Origin: Lineus longissimus
Lineage: Eukaryota; Nemertea; Pilidiophora; Heteronemertea; Lineidae
Reading direction: 5' to 3'
NCBI RefSeq assembly: GCF_910592395.1
Contig: NC_088310.1
Span: 2,239,501-2,303,500 of the forward strand
Length of the DNA: 64,000 bases
How positions within the stretch are numbered: the stretch's first letter is position 1; every line of letters starts with the position of its first letter. The notes beneath the pieces were generated by a model. It made no database searches. It was given only the letters and a program-made list of their open reading frames with translations, and was not told the origin of the DNA. Shown one piece after another: positions 13,401-27,259 of the stretch. Position numbers and translations under genes: made by a program.

Positions 13401-13403
13401 TAA
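4494..13403 (+). CDS. MCM8: DNA helicase MCM8
   Basis: I could join 22 exons in frame: 4494-4629, 4879-5001, 5190-5272, 5476-5536, 5912-6000, 6227-6371, 6604-6746, 6927-7012, 8815-8897, 9099-9357, 9451-9544, 9701-9769, 10037-10114, 10440-10577, 10878-10921, 11173-11259, 11495-11558, 11742-11834, 12033-12149, 12340-12498, 12817-12978, 13200-13403. The product is 838 residues; human MCM8 has 840. It has an RG-rich N-terminus, an OB/zinc region with CGTC and CPAPDC pairs, the Walker [10 protein letters not shown], Walker [10 protein letters not shown], the arginine finger SRFDLVF, and a C-terminal winged-helix stretch ending [12 protein letters not shown]8 pairs with MCM9 as a hexameric helicase in homologous recombination and interstrand crosslink repair. 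Apart from the antisense gene in intron 8, nothing is odd: all key motifs are intact. Confidence 0.97.
7442..8101 (-). CDS. hypothetical basic protein nested in MCM8 intron 8
   Basis: This is an uninterrupted 219-residue frame on the strand opposite MCM8, wholly within its 1.8-kb eighth intron. The first ATG is at 8101. The frame is also open upstream as far as about 8140, but without an ATG. The N-terminal third is very rich in Arg, Lys and Ser ([20 protein letters not shown]), which could suggest nucleic-acid binding or nuclear location. A helical, charged stretch follows (about residues 50-90), then a Ser/Thr/Pro-rich tail with several SP and TP sites. I recognise no family. A TATA box sits at the expected distance upstream and an ATTAAA-type signal (7257-7262) downstream. 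An acceptor-like ACAG at about 8128 could instead mean an upstream non-coding exon. Confidence 0.55.
   Translation of the reverse strand: MAITVLATTGRERTRGRSRESRVKTPRRHSVASPQASCDKLKKVPTPRSRITQIRNRILERKMAKLHVKSLDLKAKDATLKERFQKLKLQRCSLHNRTLSTESIQTPLRKTKSVSLFKQGKFRDPLLARFLQPDFSSSKPTPSTGDISISRPESKISTLRLDLTVSDRDPWYLPVCTSTPRCVPSYSEPNVGRVNRNVSGSLITTHSRDGKHYYQTDML
8217..8224 (-). promoter_or_regulatory. TATA box of the nested antisense gene
   Basis: The minus strand reads GTGTATAAATAAGAT, a full TATAAATA element about 115 bases before the ATG at 8101, placing transcription start near 8187-8192. A CCAAT sequence (plus strand 8233-8237) lies just upstream. Confidence 0.45.
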
Positions 13404-13413
13404 TGATTGGGGC

Positions 13414-13590
13414 CATGAGTTTACGGACAGAACTAGAAAGGGAATTGACATTCTCTCATGATATGTGATCGTGGACTGGACAAAGAGAACATTTCAATGA
13501 TGTTTACGGACCATGAGTTTACGGACAGAACTAGAAAGGGAATTGACATTCTCTCATGATATGTGATCGTGGACTGGACAAAGAGAAAAT
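13414..13590. repeat. 98-bp tandem duplication in the MCM8 3' untranslated region
   Basis: The phrase CATGAGTTTACGGACAGAAC and the roughly 75 bases after it (through 'ggactggacaaagagaa') occur at 13414 and again at 13512, nearly identical. It starts 11 bases after the MCM8 stop codon and is clearly recent. Confidence 0.85.
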
Positions 13591-13604
13591 TTCAAAACAA
13601 TACA

Positions 13605-13831
13605 TTTATTTTACATATGTACAGAGATAAATAAGTAAAATATGAGGAACAGTTATAAATATTTATAGTTAGTCAGATTTGTTTGAACATAAAATGGTCA
13701 AATATGCCATAAAGTTGATCATCAAGGCTTTCTTTAAAAGGTTGAACGAAATTCAAAGTAGGCCTCCACTTAAATTAGTACATTAGAACACTGGTAACGC
13801 AACACGTTTGGTCACCTTTGTCATCAATAAA
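13605..13831. terminator. overlapping poly(A) signals of MCM8 (+) and the ARF-like gene (-)
   Basis: An AATAAA on the plus strand at 13826-13831 is the first clear signal after the MCM8 stop. An AATAAA on the minus strand (plus strand TTTATT, 13605-13610) lies about 570 bases after the ARF-like stop. If both are used, the two transcripts overlap tail to tail by about 200 bases. Confidence 0.4.
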
Positions 13832-14179
13832 TTTTGAGACCGTCTGTAAATAAAATTATCTCAATGTCTATATCACAGCTTTCTAGTGGCCTAAGTAAAT
13901 GCCTGGTGTGAATATATTCAATTTCACTCCAGTTATCACAGAATAGATTCAGTCCTTCAGCCTGGTTTGGTAATGGAGTCCATAATTTGCCGTGTTTTGG
14001 ACTTGAAAATCTGTAAGGTTTGCAGGTTGACTTCGAATATTTGTAAATGCAAAAAATATATAATGTATAAAGTTTCACTGCATATTGAAGTCTTTTGCAA
14101 ACTCTACCAATTTTCCATGTTTTGCAAGAGATCTGGAATGTCTCAGTTGACAATTGTCCACCGTTTGTATAAATTAATC

Positions 14180-15575
14180 TCATTTGTTTAATTTGTTGTT
14201 CTCCTTCACCAGTCGTGACATTTCGTGCATAGCTTCGTAAAGTCCATCCCCATTAGTTGCTGTTGCTCCTTGGACGTGCCACTTGGACTTCAACTGTCTT
14301 AGGCATAGTTTATCTATCAGATCATAGGGACTCATGGCATCTGCAAAATTAAGAATGGGAACATTAATCACCTGTACTTTACAAAATATAATTCATTCTG
14401 ATCTACTTTTGATTCATTCTGGTCTAAAGGACACTCTTGTGATGTTTTTATAAATAAATTGCTGTTAAGGTTGATATATGTATTCATTACATTTTTTAGC
14501 TTTCAGTAAAAAAGTTGACTTACTTGGAAGATCTTGCTTGTTAGCGATAACCACGACTGGTACACCAACCATGTCAGGGAATTCCATAATGCCGAACAGT
14601 TCGTCTTTAACTTCTTGGACCCTCGCACAATCGGCACTGTCAACTACAAATACTAAACCTGGAGAGAAAAACATCAGAACATAAATTCTCTAAAATAAAT
14701 TGTCTCTTTATTGGATAAGCAATGAATTTTCCACTACTCTTTGAAAACTTGAACAACACTGATGCTCCACTCATCATTATAGTAATAGTGATAATAAATG
14801 CAACATTTTTACAGCATGCTTTTGTACAATGTAGTTGTTCAAATGCACAACATTTGGGATAATGTCCAGACTCTGGTCAGGTCAATAGCTTTGACAATTT
14901 CTGTGGTCTGATGGTCCAAAGTCGGTCTAAAAATCAACTTACCTTCACAGTTTTGATAATAGTGTCTCCAGAGCTGCCTAATTCTCTCCTGGCCGCCAAC
15001 ATCCCAGACAGTGAAGGATACACCCTTGCATGGAGTGACCTCTTCAACGTTAAATCCAATTGTAGGAAGAGTGGAGACGGTCTCATTCAATTTGAGTTTG
15101 TATAGGATGGTAGTTTTCCCTAGAGAAGAAAGATGGAAGGGATTAGTGGTTGAAATACATGTATCTGAGATTCTTATGTTAGTTTTATCCTTCATGTCTT
15201 CCATGCACTTCTCTTTGGAGCAGATCAGAGGACCGAGTCTTCTTGGTTAGACGTACTGTGAAATGTAGAGGGGAAAAGTTGACTGCTATGTCCTGTACAT
15301 CAAAGAACCAGCCTTTCGGGCATATGAAATGGTTCTATCCGAATACAAGGACAGTCAGACAGTTGCACCACCAGAATGTCTCACCTCAAATGGTCTTGGT
15401 CTGTGGGTTTCAGAAAGTTAACTGTTTTACTTTTAATAACAAAACTGTATAAAGAAATTTGATAAACATGAGCTTTCTTACCTGCAGCATCCAATCCAAG
15501 CATGAGGATTCGGGCTGGTCTTCCGGTGCTGAACTCTGACAAGAGTGTGTGTAACTTGCTTAAAAGTAATCCCAT
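14180..15575 (-). CDS. ARF-family small GTPase (ARF/ARL-like)
   Basis: Four minus-strand exons (15575-15482, 15119-14943, 14658-14524, 14340-14180) join in frame to 188 residues. All guanine-nucleotide motifs are present: P-loop GLDAAGKT, switch I TIGFNVE, switch II WDVGGQE, NKQD, and a TATNGDG base-contact motif in place of the usual ATSGDG. Gly2 follows the initiator (MGLLLSK), so N-myristoylation and membrane anchoring are expected, as in ARFs. The N-terminal helix is longer than in ARF1. The sequence sits between ARFs and the ARL4/ARL11/ARL14 group, so I give no symbol. Such proteins recruit coats and tethers to Golgi or endosomal membranes. It is divergent from RAB4 and convergent with MCM8. 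Confidence 0.93.
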
Positions 15576-16158
15576 CTTTTCTGAAAAATGTTGGAAGTGT
15601 CCCTGATTTCAAATGTATGTTCATGTGCTTTCACTTTGGCTCCAAAATGGACTGATGATCTTTTAAGCCACAGCCAGGATTTATATACAGAATACGAAAT
15701 GTCACCAACATGTTCATTGCAACGTGGTCAGGACTGACAGCTCAGAAGTTAGAAGTTGAAACCATGTGTCAACATACAAGTCATTGAGGCCAGCATTGTT
15801 TACATTTGTTGGTGATTCCACGTTGGAGCAAATGACGTCATCAAAATTGCTTCCGCATTAGGGGATTTTCCAGTGATCACGTTCCTTTCCTACAATAATT
15901 TGACCTTCTGAGTGATCGTTGCCCTTCCTCCAATATAAGTTTCAAGTTGGATTATGACAGACATCTAATTAACTCATCAGATCATGCTTATTGCCTCTAA
16001 TTGAGTCTGATTAGATAGCCCTTTTGCAGTTCTCGTCGATTCTCGAAACGACAACGAGAAAATTACGCCATTTTGCCGAAGAGGACGATCAGTCGAATGA
16101 AATTACAAAATAGTCAAAATATCCCCTCCTGAATCATTATTCAGCTAGATTTATAGAA
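15576..16158. promoter_or_regulatory. shared intergenic region between the ARF-like gene and RAB4
   Basis: There are 583 bases between the two divergent start codons, another head-to-head pair in this window. It contains a TGACGTCA-type CRE match ('aaatgacgtcatcaa', about 15830-15843), a common element of bidirectional housekeeping promoters. No TATA box was seen. Confidence 0.5.
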
Positions 16159-18869
<2,711 letters not shown>

Positions 18870-20310
18870 AATCTGCTTGATCCAACCAAAACTCTGCAAG
18901 GGCGACTTCTTAAAATTAAAATAAACTGCAGTGGTAGTGCTAGCATGAACATTTTATCAGCAATGCCTTTGAGGAAATATAGAAGGCACAAAGATTCTGA
19001 AGGATGTTGCTGGGTTCATTTCTATATAAATACTGGATTAGCTGAAGCTGCTGTGACCAAATTATGTGCAGCTTTGGCGAGCATGCCCCTGTAACTGGGG
19101 TCAGCATGAGAATGTTTTCTACGAGGATGGTGTTCGATCATAATGTGAACTGTGGAGCCCTTTTGAGTCTTGGCTATAATGGGATTCTCAGCACTTCAAG
19201 CAGACTTCACACGATCCGAGTGAAGTGACGTGATCAAAGAAGAACTGGCAGTCATTTGTAACCTAGTGATCAAGAGAGACGTGTTTTATCGAAACGTCTA
19301 GAAGGAAGCACAATTTTACTGCATGTGTACTGGAACATTTCATCAGTTGAGACTTACCAACCTAAATTGACATGGCGTGGACTCCTTTTGTTTGCAGTTT
19401 ATACCATATTTGTGAAAGTGTTCTGACATAATGTAATGAGCAGTTATCAACACTTGGAGTGTCACTGATTGCTTTTGGCATTGACCCCTAATAATCAGGT
19501 CAGCCAGATTTGGCTTTTATGAGACACTCTTTATATCCGGACTCCTATCTCTGTCTGATCAGTTGTGTAGCATATGTAATTAGATAAGTTTAAGCTACGG
19601 CTGCAAACACAATCTCTCTCAAATCCTCAATCCTGGGCTTTGCATGGGTGCCAAGACATTGTCGTAACATCTCCAGGAGTCTTATCGTGGGAGTCATTCC
19701 ATGTTGGGACTGCCAAGATACCAAACAATTATAGTGCTGTGCAGTTGTCCTGTTACTGGACTTTCAAGTGGTGTTTCGTTTATTACAAAGTGGGTTTTGT
19801 GGGAGATTGAACTTCAAACTCTGCTAGTTGATGTCTTTTTTCATGTTTTAAGTGTGTACACGTAGAACACACTTTGAGGTGTTAACCATCCATAATAATG
19901 GGAATTCCATGAAATTAAAATAAGCATAAAATTATCGCATCTAAACCACTCAATTTTAAGGGGTGGCCTAAAATCGTGAAAGCTGTGTTGATGCAGGTGC
20001 CAATATTTTGAATCTTTGAACGTACAGTACATGAACATCGTGTTCATGCAGTACATTGCAAGAAGAAAACATTCGTAAGGCATGCCAGTTTTCTAACCCT
20101 AAAACTCAACAGACAGCAATTCAAGATTTTGCTTGTGAACTGTTGGTTTCAGCTCTCTGGCCGGGCCTTTAGCTGTTGGGGCTTTATTGAGGGCTGGTCG
20201 ACCCGTTTGTATAAAGTCATTATTTGGAGTTTGTCTTGTCAGAAATTCCATTTTTGTTGTCTGCCATAACATCTCACTTTGTTTGTGTCTGTAAATAAAT
20301 AAATGCTATT
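18870..20310 (+). other. probable RAB4 3' untranslated region
   Basis: There are no further coding exons. The first clear double poly(A) signal is AATAAATAAA at 20294-20303, which would give a 3' UTR of about 1.4 kb. Confidence 0.4.
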
Positions 20311-21592
20311 GTATAATGTGGTCAGGACCTAGCTAAAAGCAATATTTATGTACACAATGCATGTATGTTGCAGCAGTTGCATATTCTTGTGTATTTTCAT
20401 CGTCATATCATTCATACATGTATGTGTATGTATTGCACTCCGTAATCTTATTTTGAAATTCATGCTATTTGCTCTACAGGCATGTGCCAAGTTGTGTTTT
20501 CCAGTGGGTTGTATCATTTGGATAACCTCATGTCAATATCATGAGGGCTAAAGGGAGGCCTTCTTGTTATTTCTCTCCTTTGAGAAAGAATCCACATCTT
20601 CAGTACTTCGCTCCTGAGCATGTGTCCAGAATATTGAAAGATTTTCACTATCGACAGTGTGATCTTGGACAGTCTATCTTTTCACTGTCACACTCTATTC
20701 AGACTGCACTCATATGAATTGTAAGACTGAATCATGTGCATGTTAGTCGCATTGTGCTAGTGCAATACTAATCGTTTTGATTGACCACTTTATTTACAAT
20801 TTGAAATGTTTCTTCATGGTGTTGCAGAAAACATAAGATTTGAGTTATCTCTGCATGTGGAAGTTCACTGGTGGACAAGAAAATTCATACAAATTTGGGA
20901 CCGTTAACCTTTTTAGAATTTCTCCGACCTACAGTCTAAATCAAACTCAGCCATTTCCAGGTTTTTTTCGCGAAGATCTTGTTGTGGCCTAGCAGCAACT
21001 TTCCACTTGTTTGTGCGGCCTTGAAGATACATGTACAAATGTAGATCTAGAGTACAAAAAGAATAAAAGTCTGACAAGGACTCAATGCTGTTGGACTTAT
21101 AATAATTGAGAGGCCCTATAGTTGATTTTGTTGCTTATTTACATTTTGTTACCGTTTTAGTATTTTGTTATCATAAGCCTACTTGATTGTTAAGGACTGT
21201 TGAATGACCATTATTACTTATTATAGTAATGATGAAATATAGATCCATACTCTTAATTGGGGACAACCTTCGGGAAAATTGACCGCTCTCCAAGTTCTCC
21301 TTTCCATGGTTGTATCAATTGATAAAGTATACCATTGGAGAGGAGAAAGTTTTAATCAAATTAGAACTATAAGGAAAAATGACCACTTTTAACGGCAAGC
21401 AACATCACTGACGATGTTCCCAATCAAGTGTACATTGTATGTCAACGTCCTTTGGAAGCTTCCTATTGTGAATGTCCAAACGACTTGTAAATAGATGTAT
21501 CATACTGGTGTGTCCAAGGTAGTATAGTCATCTTTCAAAACAGTATGTGTATGTAATATATGTAAGATAAATAGATGAATCAAATGGTAAAA
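20311..21592. other. intergenic, no recognisable gene
   Basis: AT-rich with scattered ACATGTA-type motifs. A further AATAAA-like signal lies near 21062. Nothing else is supported. Confidence 0.35.
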
Positions 21593-21847
21593 TCAGAGTC
21601 TTGTCCCTTCAATTTTATTCTCTCCATCCGTCTGGAGGGCACACAATAACTCCCATGTTGTGATGACTGCCGTAAGATTAGGTGAATTGAAAAGTCCGGC
21701 TTTAACATCCCATCGTATCCTTACTTTGTCGGTTATATCGCACTCGTCATAATGTCGTCTCCAAGTCTCTTGAAAAGACTGTTTAGGCCGAGTCTTCTGT
21801 CCTTTGGAGGCTGCAGGACAGACACTGCCAACAGCCACAGCACGCAA
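21593..21847 (-). CDS. unassigned open frame, possible terminal exon
   Basis: This frame of about 84 residues ends in TGA at 21595-21593. It has no ATG near its start: the frame continues upstream past TTG at 21847 to an acceptor-like ACTCAG, so it could only be a 3' exon. The composition looks protein-like (QETWRRHYDECDITDKVRIR, then a hydrophobic stretch), but I recognise no family and found no partner exon. It could easily be chance. Confidence 0.2.
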   Translation of the reverse strand: MRAVAVGSVCPAASKGQKTRPKQSFQETWRRHYDECDITDKVRIRWDVKAGLFNSPNLTAVITTWELLCALQTDGENKIEGTRL

Positions 21848-22249
21848 TGGGTTGGAATACTGAGTTAATTTTGTAATACTGAGGTCAGTATTCTAGCTGT
21901 GATATGTGTTACAATTAGCATAAACATGTACTGGAATATACTGAGATGATATATATTTCGAATTAAGATTTCAACCCATTGCAGTGAACCAACTTCAGTG
22001 TGTCATCAGATAACCAGCAGGCAGACTGTCCTAAGATAGACTGTCCTAAGTGAGGCGCCGAGTATACAGTAATTGTTAGGTAAAGAAAAGCTCGGTCTCT
22101 AAAGTCTGGAGGTCCGGAGTCCGTAACTGTGACGGTCACGAGAGTGGCTTGTCCTTACGGATAGATCGAGAGGGCGGTTTGGGGTTCCGCCGACGGTGCT
22201 CGCATGCATTGGTCGTATCCCCGAAACCTTTACAACGCGAACAAAGCTG

Positions 22250-22755
22250 GTGGCATCCATGACGGTATAGGAATTGACGGTGAGGTAACAAAAAATCTGG
22301 TGGCATCCCATGACGGTATAGGAATTGACGGTGAAGGATCTCGTGGCATATCGGATGCGCATCCGATGACGGTAAAGAAATTGACGGTAAAGGATCTCGT
22401 GGCATATCGGATGCGCATCCGAAGACGGTAAGGGAATTGACGGTGAAGGATCTCGTGGCATATCGGATCCGAAGACGGTAAGGGAATTGACGGTGAAGGA
22501 TCTCGTGGCATATCGGATGCGCATCCGAAAGACGGTAAGGGAATTGACGGTAAAGGATCTCGTGGCATATCGGATGCGCATCCGAAGACGGTAAGGGAAT
22601 TGACGGTGAAGGATCTCGTGGCATATCGGATCCGAAGACGGTAAGGGAATTGACGGTGAAGGATCTCGTGGCATATCGGATGCGCATCCGAAGACGGTAA
22701 GGGAATTGACGGTAAAGGATCTCGTGGCATATCGGATGCGCATCCGATGACGGTT
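22250..22755. repeat. 56-bp satellite array with higher-order structure
   Basis: The unit reads GGCATATCGGATGCGCATCC, GAAGACGGTAAGGGAATTGA, CGGTGAAGGATCTCGT (56 bases). Starts are at 22345, 22401, 22457, 22507, 22564, 22620, 22670 and 22726, with degenerate copies before 22345. The palindrome GGATGCGCATCC is shortened to GGATCC in the units starting at 22457 and 22620, which makes them 50 bases. Long, Arg/Pro/Ser-rich frames open in all three minus-strand frames are by-products of the repeat. Confidence 0.93.
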
Positions 22756-22839
22756 TTATATATATTATATAAATTTTAGTTTTACACTATTATGTAAGCT
22801 AGTGCAAGCTCTAGTGAGCTCACACAACTGTTTGACAGT

Positions 22840-23280
22840 CCTGGCTCCTCCATCGTGCTGACAACATGATGAGAGAGATGAGACAGTCACAGCCAGGCAA
22901 AAAAAGTCTTGGCTGCTCTGCCAAGTTGTCAACATGGTGAGAGAGATGAGGAAGTCACAGCCAGGCCGAATCAGTCCTGGCTGCTCCACCGTGTTGACAA
23001 CATGATGAGAGAGATGAGGAAGTCACAACCAGGCCGAATCAGTCCTGGCTGCTCCACCGTGTTGACAACATGATACGAGTGATGAGACAGTCACAGCCAG
23101 GCCGCATCAATCTTCGCCGCACTGCCTATAGTTGTTAATATGGCGAGAGAGATGAGACAGTCAGAGCCAGGCCGAATCAGTTCTGGCTGCTCCACCGTGT
23201 TGACAATAATTATGGTGAGAGAGATGAGACAGTCACAGCCAGGCCAAATCAGTCTTGGCTGCTCTGCCAAGTTGTCAAGC
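22840..23280. repeat. tandem array of a 68-72-bp unit (GAGAGATGAGACAGTCACA family)
   Basis: Six copies of GAGAGATGAGACAGTCACAG followed by 'ccaggccgaatcagtcctggctgctccaccgtgttgacaacatg' occur, with GAGATG at about 22875, 22943, 23011, 23080, 23149 and 23221. The same family reappears at 50810-51290. Confidence 0.9.
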
Positions 23281-23485
23281 TGACTTTTGAGGTGCGGGGC
23301 TTCTAAATATCACTTGCCTGGGACACAAGCGGATGGTAACAACTCGTTGATTTTCTGTGCTATCCTTCAGAGTTCCCCAAGTCAGGGGTTCGTTTTCTTG
23401 AACCTTAGCCATGTCGTAAATCAAGTACTGAAACATTTATCCTCTGTATGCCAGCTGGCATACCCTAGACGATGTAACACGTAAT

Positions 23486-23553
23486 GGAGAAATAAACGTA
23501 TAAAAGACATATCTGTGTTGGAGAAATAAACGTATAAAAGACATATCTGTGTT
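23486..23553. repeat. exact 34-bp tandem duplication
   Basis: GGAGAAATAAACGTATAAAA plus 'gacatatctgtgtt' occurs twice back to back. Confidence 0.9.
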
Positions 23554-23769
23554 CTGGTTCAACTGCTGATCATCACGTGGATGTTCTAACAATCTTTTGT
23601 CGCAAGGAGACACTCACTCGATGGAACATAACATGGCGACCTTCAGACACTCTATAAATATAACAATACAATCAAGGCGGGAATGAAGTGCGCAGTTTGA
23701 AATTTCAAGCCAGGCAGGTTTGAATTATGTACATCACTGTACTTCATGTACTGTATTTTCAACGGCAAT

Positions 23770-25270
23770 TTAATTGAACACAATGTGAATAATTTAGTCT
23801 CGGTTTCGCCTAAAAGAAGGTGATATATTGATAATGTATATGATCATGATTATTAGGAGACCTGTGTGGAAGTTTGCCATAGGCCTGGTGCCTTTAAAGG
23901 TATGATAAAGACAGCATTAGTATGCTACCTCATGACCTGGTGCTATTCTCTGATGGACCATGCCAGGAACACTTAAGACAGTGGTAGGTCTCTATAGTCT
24001 TAATTCACGTTGCGATTGTCCAAACTCCAAGTGAAAGATAAGTCTTGCTGAAAATTTATTGGAAGGAAATCTTGATCTTGACGTTCCTGAGTTTGACTGA
24101 CCTTTAGCTTGATCTGTCTCATGATTTCATGATTTTAAATTCAACAACCATTCAATGATTCATTTGGCGGCCACTATCCCGACTGTGGTGTGGCACCCGA
24201 CTGTAACTGGCATGAAAAGGGGATACGCTGGTTATGGATGTCAGATCGTGGTTCCCTGACCTTTGCAAACAATTTCATTGGACGTAAACCCACGCGGCGA
24301 CACCAAGGACCGCTGGCTGATCTATTGATATGTTCGTATAGGGTGTCAAAGTCGGAGAGAAGAAGAGCCACTCGTCTCTCGTAGGGGGTTCACTTGGAAG
24401 TGTTTGCATTTGTTAGCCTATAAACACAAGATTTTAATCCTTCAGTCTTGGGTTTGGCGGAGAGAACTAATCTTACATAAGTCCCAGAACAATATCATAT
24501 GTCTTTATGGCAATATTTATTACTGGGACCTAGTACAGTGCCGTTCTATCCAATATTCCTGGGGCTGTTGGAGAGGCTTCTTGTCTAAACAGTGCCATTC
24601 TGCCCCCTCTAAGGCATACATTGGTAACTAATGAATTGACTGTGTAATGAAAGCAGGTTAAACACAAGGTGTTTATTCTTCAGTCTTGGGTTTGGCGGAG
24701 AAAACTTATCTTACAGAAGTCCCAGAACAATATCATATGTCTTTATGGCAATATTTATTACTGGGACCCAGTACAGTGCCGTTCTATCCAATATTCTTTG
24801 AGGCTGTTGATGAGACTTCTTGTTTAAACAGTGCCATTCTGCCCCCTCTAAGGCATACATTGAACTAATGAATTGACTGCGAAATGAACGCAGTTGAACA
24901 CGATGTGAATAATTCAGACTCGGTTTCGTCGAAAAGAAGGCGATATGTTATTATTTGATAATGTATGACGGAGATAAGTAGGAGACCTTGTGTGGGTGTT
25001 TGATCCAACATACTTTGATGTGATTGGAGATGGAAGTTTGCCATAGTGCCTTTAAAGGTATGATAAAGACAGCATTAGTATCATGCTACCTGGTGCTATT
25101 CTGATGGACCATATTGCCAGGAAAACGTAAGTGGGCAGGTCTCTATATTCTTAATTCACGTTGCGACTGTCCAAGTGAAAGGTAAGTCTTGCTGAAAATT
25201 TATTGGAAGGAAATCTTGATCTTGACGTTCCTGAGTTTGACCATTAACTTGATCTGTCTCATGATTTCAG
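23770..25270. repeat. nested segmental duplications
   Basis: A block of about 360-380 bases at 23770-24130 is repeated, with small indels, at 24891-25270. Shared phrases include GATAAAGACAGCATTAGTAT and 'cttgatctgtctcatgatttca'. Between them, a block of about 210 bases at 24433-24640 is repeated at 24669-24875 ('gtcccagaacaatatcatatgtctttatgg'). No gene is seen inside. Confidence 0.85.
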
Positions 25271-27259
25271 AGGTGACTGACCCCTCGGCCCATGAGATGT
25301 GAAAGCGAGAATGATGAGTGCCAGTCTTCAGAATGACGAGGTGGCAGTGCCCAGTTTAAGCAGGTAGAATGCAGAACTTGTGTAACAAAATACGACTCAG
25401 ATCCACCTGATGATTGTATATCCATAGCAGGCTAACGAAACATCCCTTCCATCTTGACCCTCAAATGTATTGACATCACTCAGCTTCGAGACAACGCTAC
25501 GGAGACAATAGCGCTGGAAGTTCAGTACGGACTCTTCGGATCGATACCCCAGGGTTATAACTGCAATTTGTGCAGAACTGAGTGGCACGCAAGAAAAGCA
25601 CAGTGGAAAAAATTCACATACGAGATTGAGACTGGTCTTAGGGCACAACAATTAGGCTTTTGAGACATTCCCTATAATATCGATGTATCTTATTTCATTT
25701 TCAGGGCCATGGAACAACTCTTCCCTCCGTGAAAAGACCTCCCTGGAAACAGAAATAAATCTGGGCCAAGTCTCAGTAGAACCATACCTTAACCCGTCGC
25801 CACCAACCAGGGAAGGACACTTTCCAGTGGTCTTTCCATTCTGCTACACTAGGATACGAATCCTATCAAACTGGAGCGCCACCTGTTCACAAATGTAGTG
25901 CCTTCATAGCTTTTTGTTAGAAATATCATTTTGTAAAACCTATTAGTGATTTTTAAATACCGACAGATGAAGATACCAGTTCAATTCATTCCAGAACAAT
26001 CGGCAGCAAGTGTGTTGTCGCACCACTTTCGCTGTCACAATCACATCAACATTATCAGGATGATCAGGTCACAGATCGCCGATACTTCAGGGGAGACGGG
26101 GGGGGGGGAACTCTGGTATAAAAGCAGAAAATTTCCCCTGGAAAAAGTGTCCGGGCCTATTGTATTCAGTCGGATTATGCTATAAATGGTTCTGTACAAG
26201 ATGCCATGACCGCCAATAGCCCCAGATTAAAGTGAGGGATAGAATGCTTGGTTCGCGGACATTCTATCCCCGGCTGTAGAAACTCCCAGAAAAAGTTGTA
26301 AATTCTACTCTAATAATTTATTTTTCAATAAAGATATCAAAAACAAGATCGTGTTATTTGTCATCCTCTTCTCCTCGGTGACCCTTGACGTCGCCAATTT
26401 GATTGGCCGACCATAAAGTTATGGAACGACACTTTTTTAGAAGGCGTTCCGTCCTCTCAATAGAATCTTTGGCAAGAGTACATGGGCAGTATCTAAAACC
26501 ACATATCACATGCCCACTAGGGCCCATATCCATAGGTGCTTGAGATCAAGGCTTGAATGGGTAGTGTGGAATATAGGAAAGAAGACCAAGCTCTGGTCTT
26601 TTCGGAGATTATGTTGCGGACATCTTGAAGGCAGCCACGGCCAATGTGGAATTAGTTCATAGAGGTTTATCAACAAATAAATTCTGATATCGGGAAGTTC
26701 AGATTTGTCTTGATTAAAGTCGGTTTTGCCGCAAAACTTTGGGTTCTATATTGATAATGATGAGCATACTAAGTCAAGTATGGTTTGATCATTATATCTT
26801 ATAATCAGTCAATCTCGTCATGTACTTGACACTGACTAAATCTAGATAGCATCCCAGTTGTCAAGCAAGCTCGCGAGATTGTTTGAGACTTCATGACTTG
26901 GGGGGGGCCTAGGCCTATACATGCTATGACATGTATGATGCTGAGTATACATGGTTGCAGCTGTGTATTTTGTCAGTGGTACCTCAGGCATTGATCAGGG
27001 CATGAAAATGATAACAATGAGACGAATTGGAAAGGTAGGCTATATGCTCTCGTTGCTCCAACAGCTTGCATGTAATAGGCCTATTCATTATTGGCCGTGG
27101 CCGTGGGCGTGGCATGGCTGATTGATATCATTGTCATTATGTCAGCTGCGACATCAAACTTAACTGACCCTTCCATATATTTCTCTCAGATTGATGAAAA
27201 GCTAGCTGATTGGGCTTAGTCGCCCTAACTACAGCTTCCTGAGAGTGAGATCAGTCAAA
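25271..27259. other. intergenic region before the ROCO-TIR gene
   Basis: There is no recognised gene. Open frames at about 25454-25663 and 25683-25898 have no family resemblance. A poly(A)-like CAATAAAG near 26327 could end an unassigned transcript. The 5' UTR and promoter of the ROCO gene must lie in the last part, but no core promoter element is convincing. Confidence 0.35.

Noticed and set aside
13824-14183. 119-residue minus-strand frame
   Set aside because: It is downstream of the ARF-like stop codon, within its 3' UTR, and has no recognisable product.
22099-22743. Long minus-strand frames (up to 214 residues) rich in Arg, Pro and Ser
   Set aside because: They lie in the 56-bp satellite and are open in all three frames at once, as expected for a repeat with few stops.
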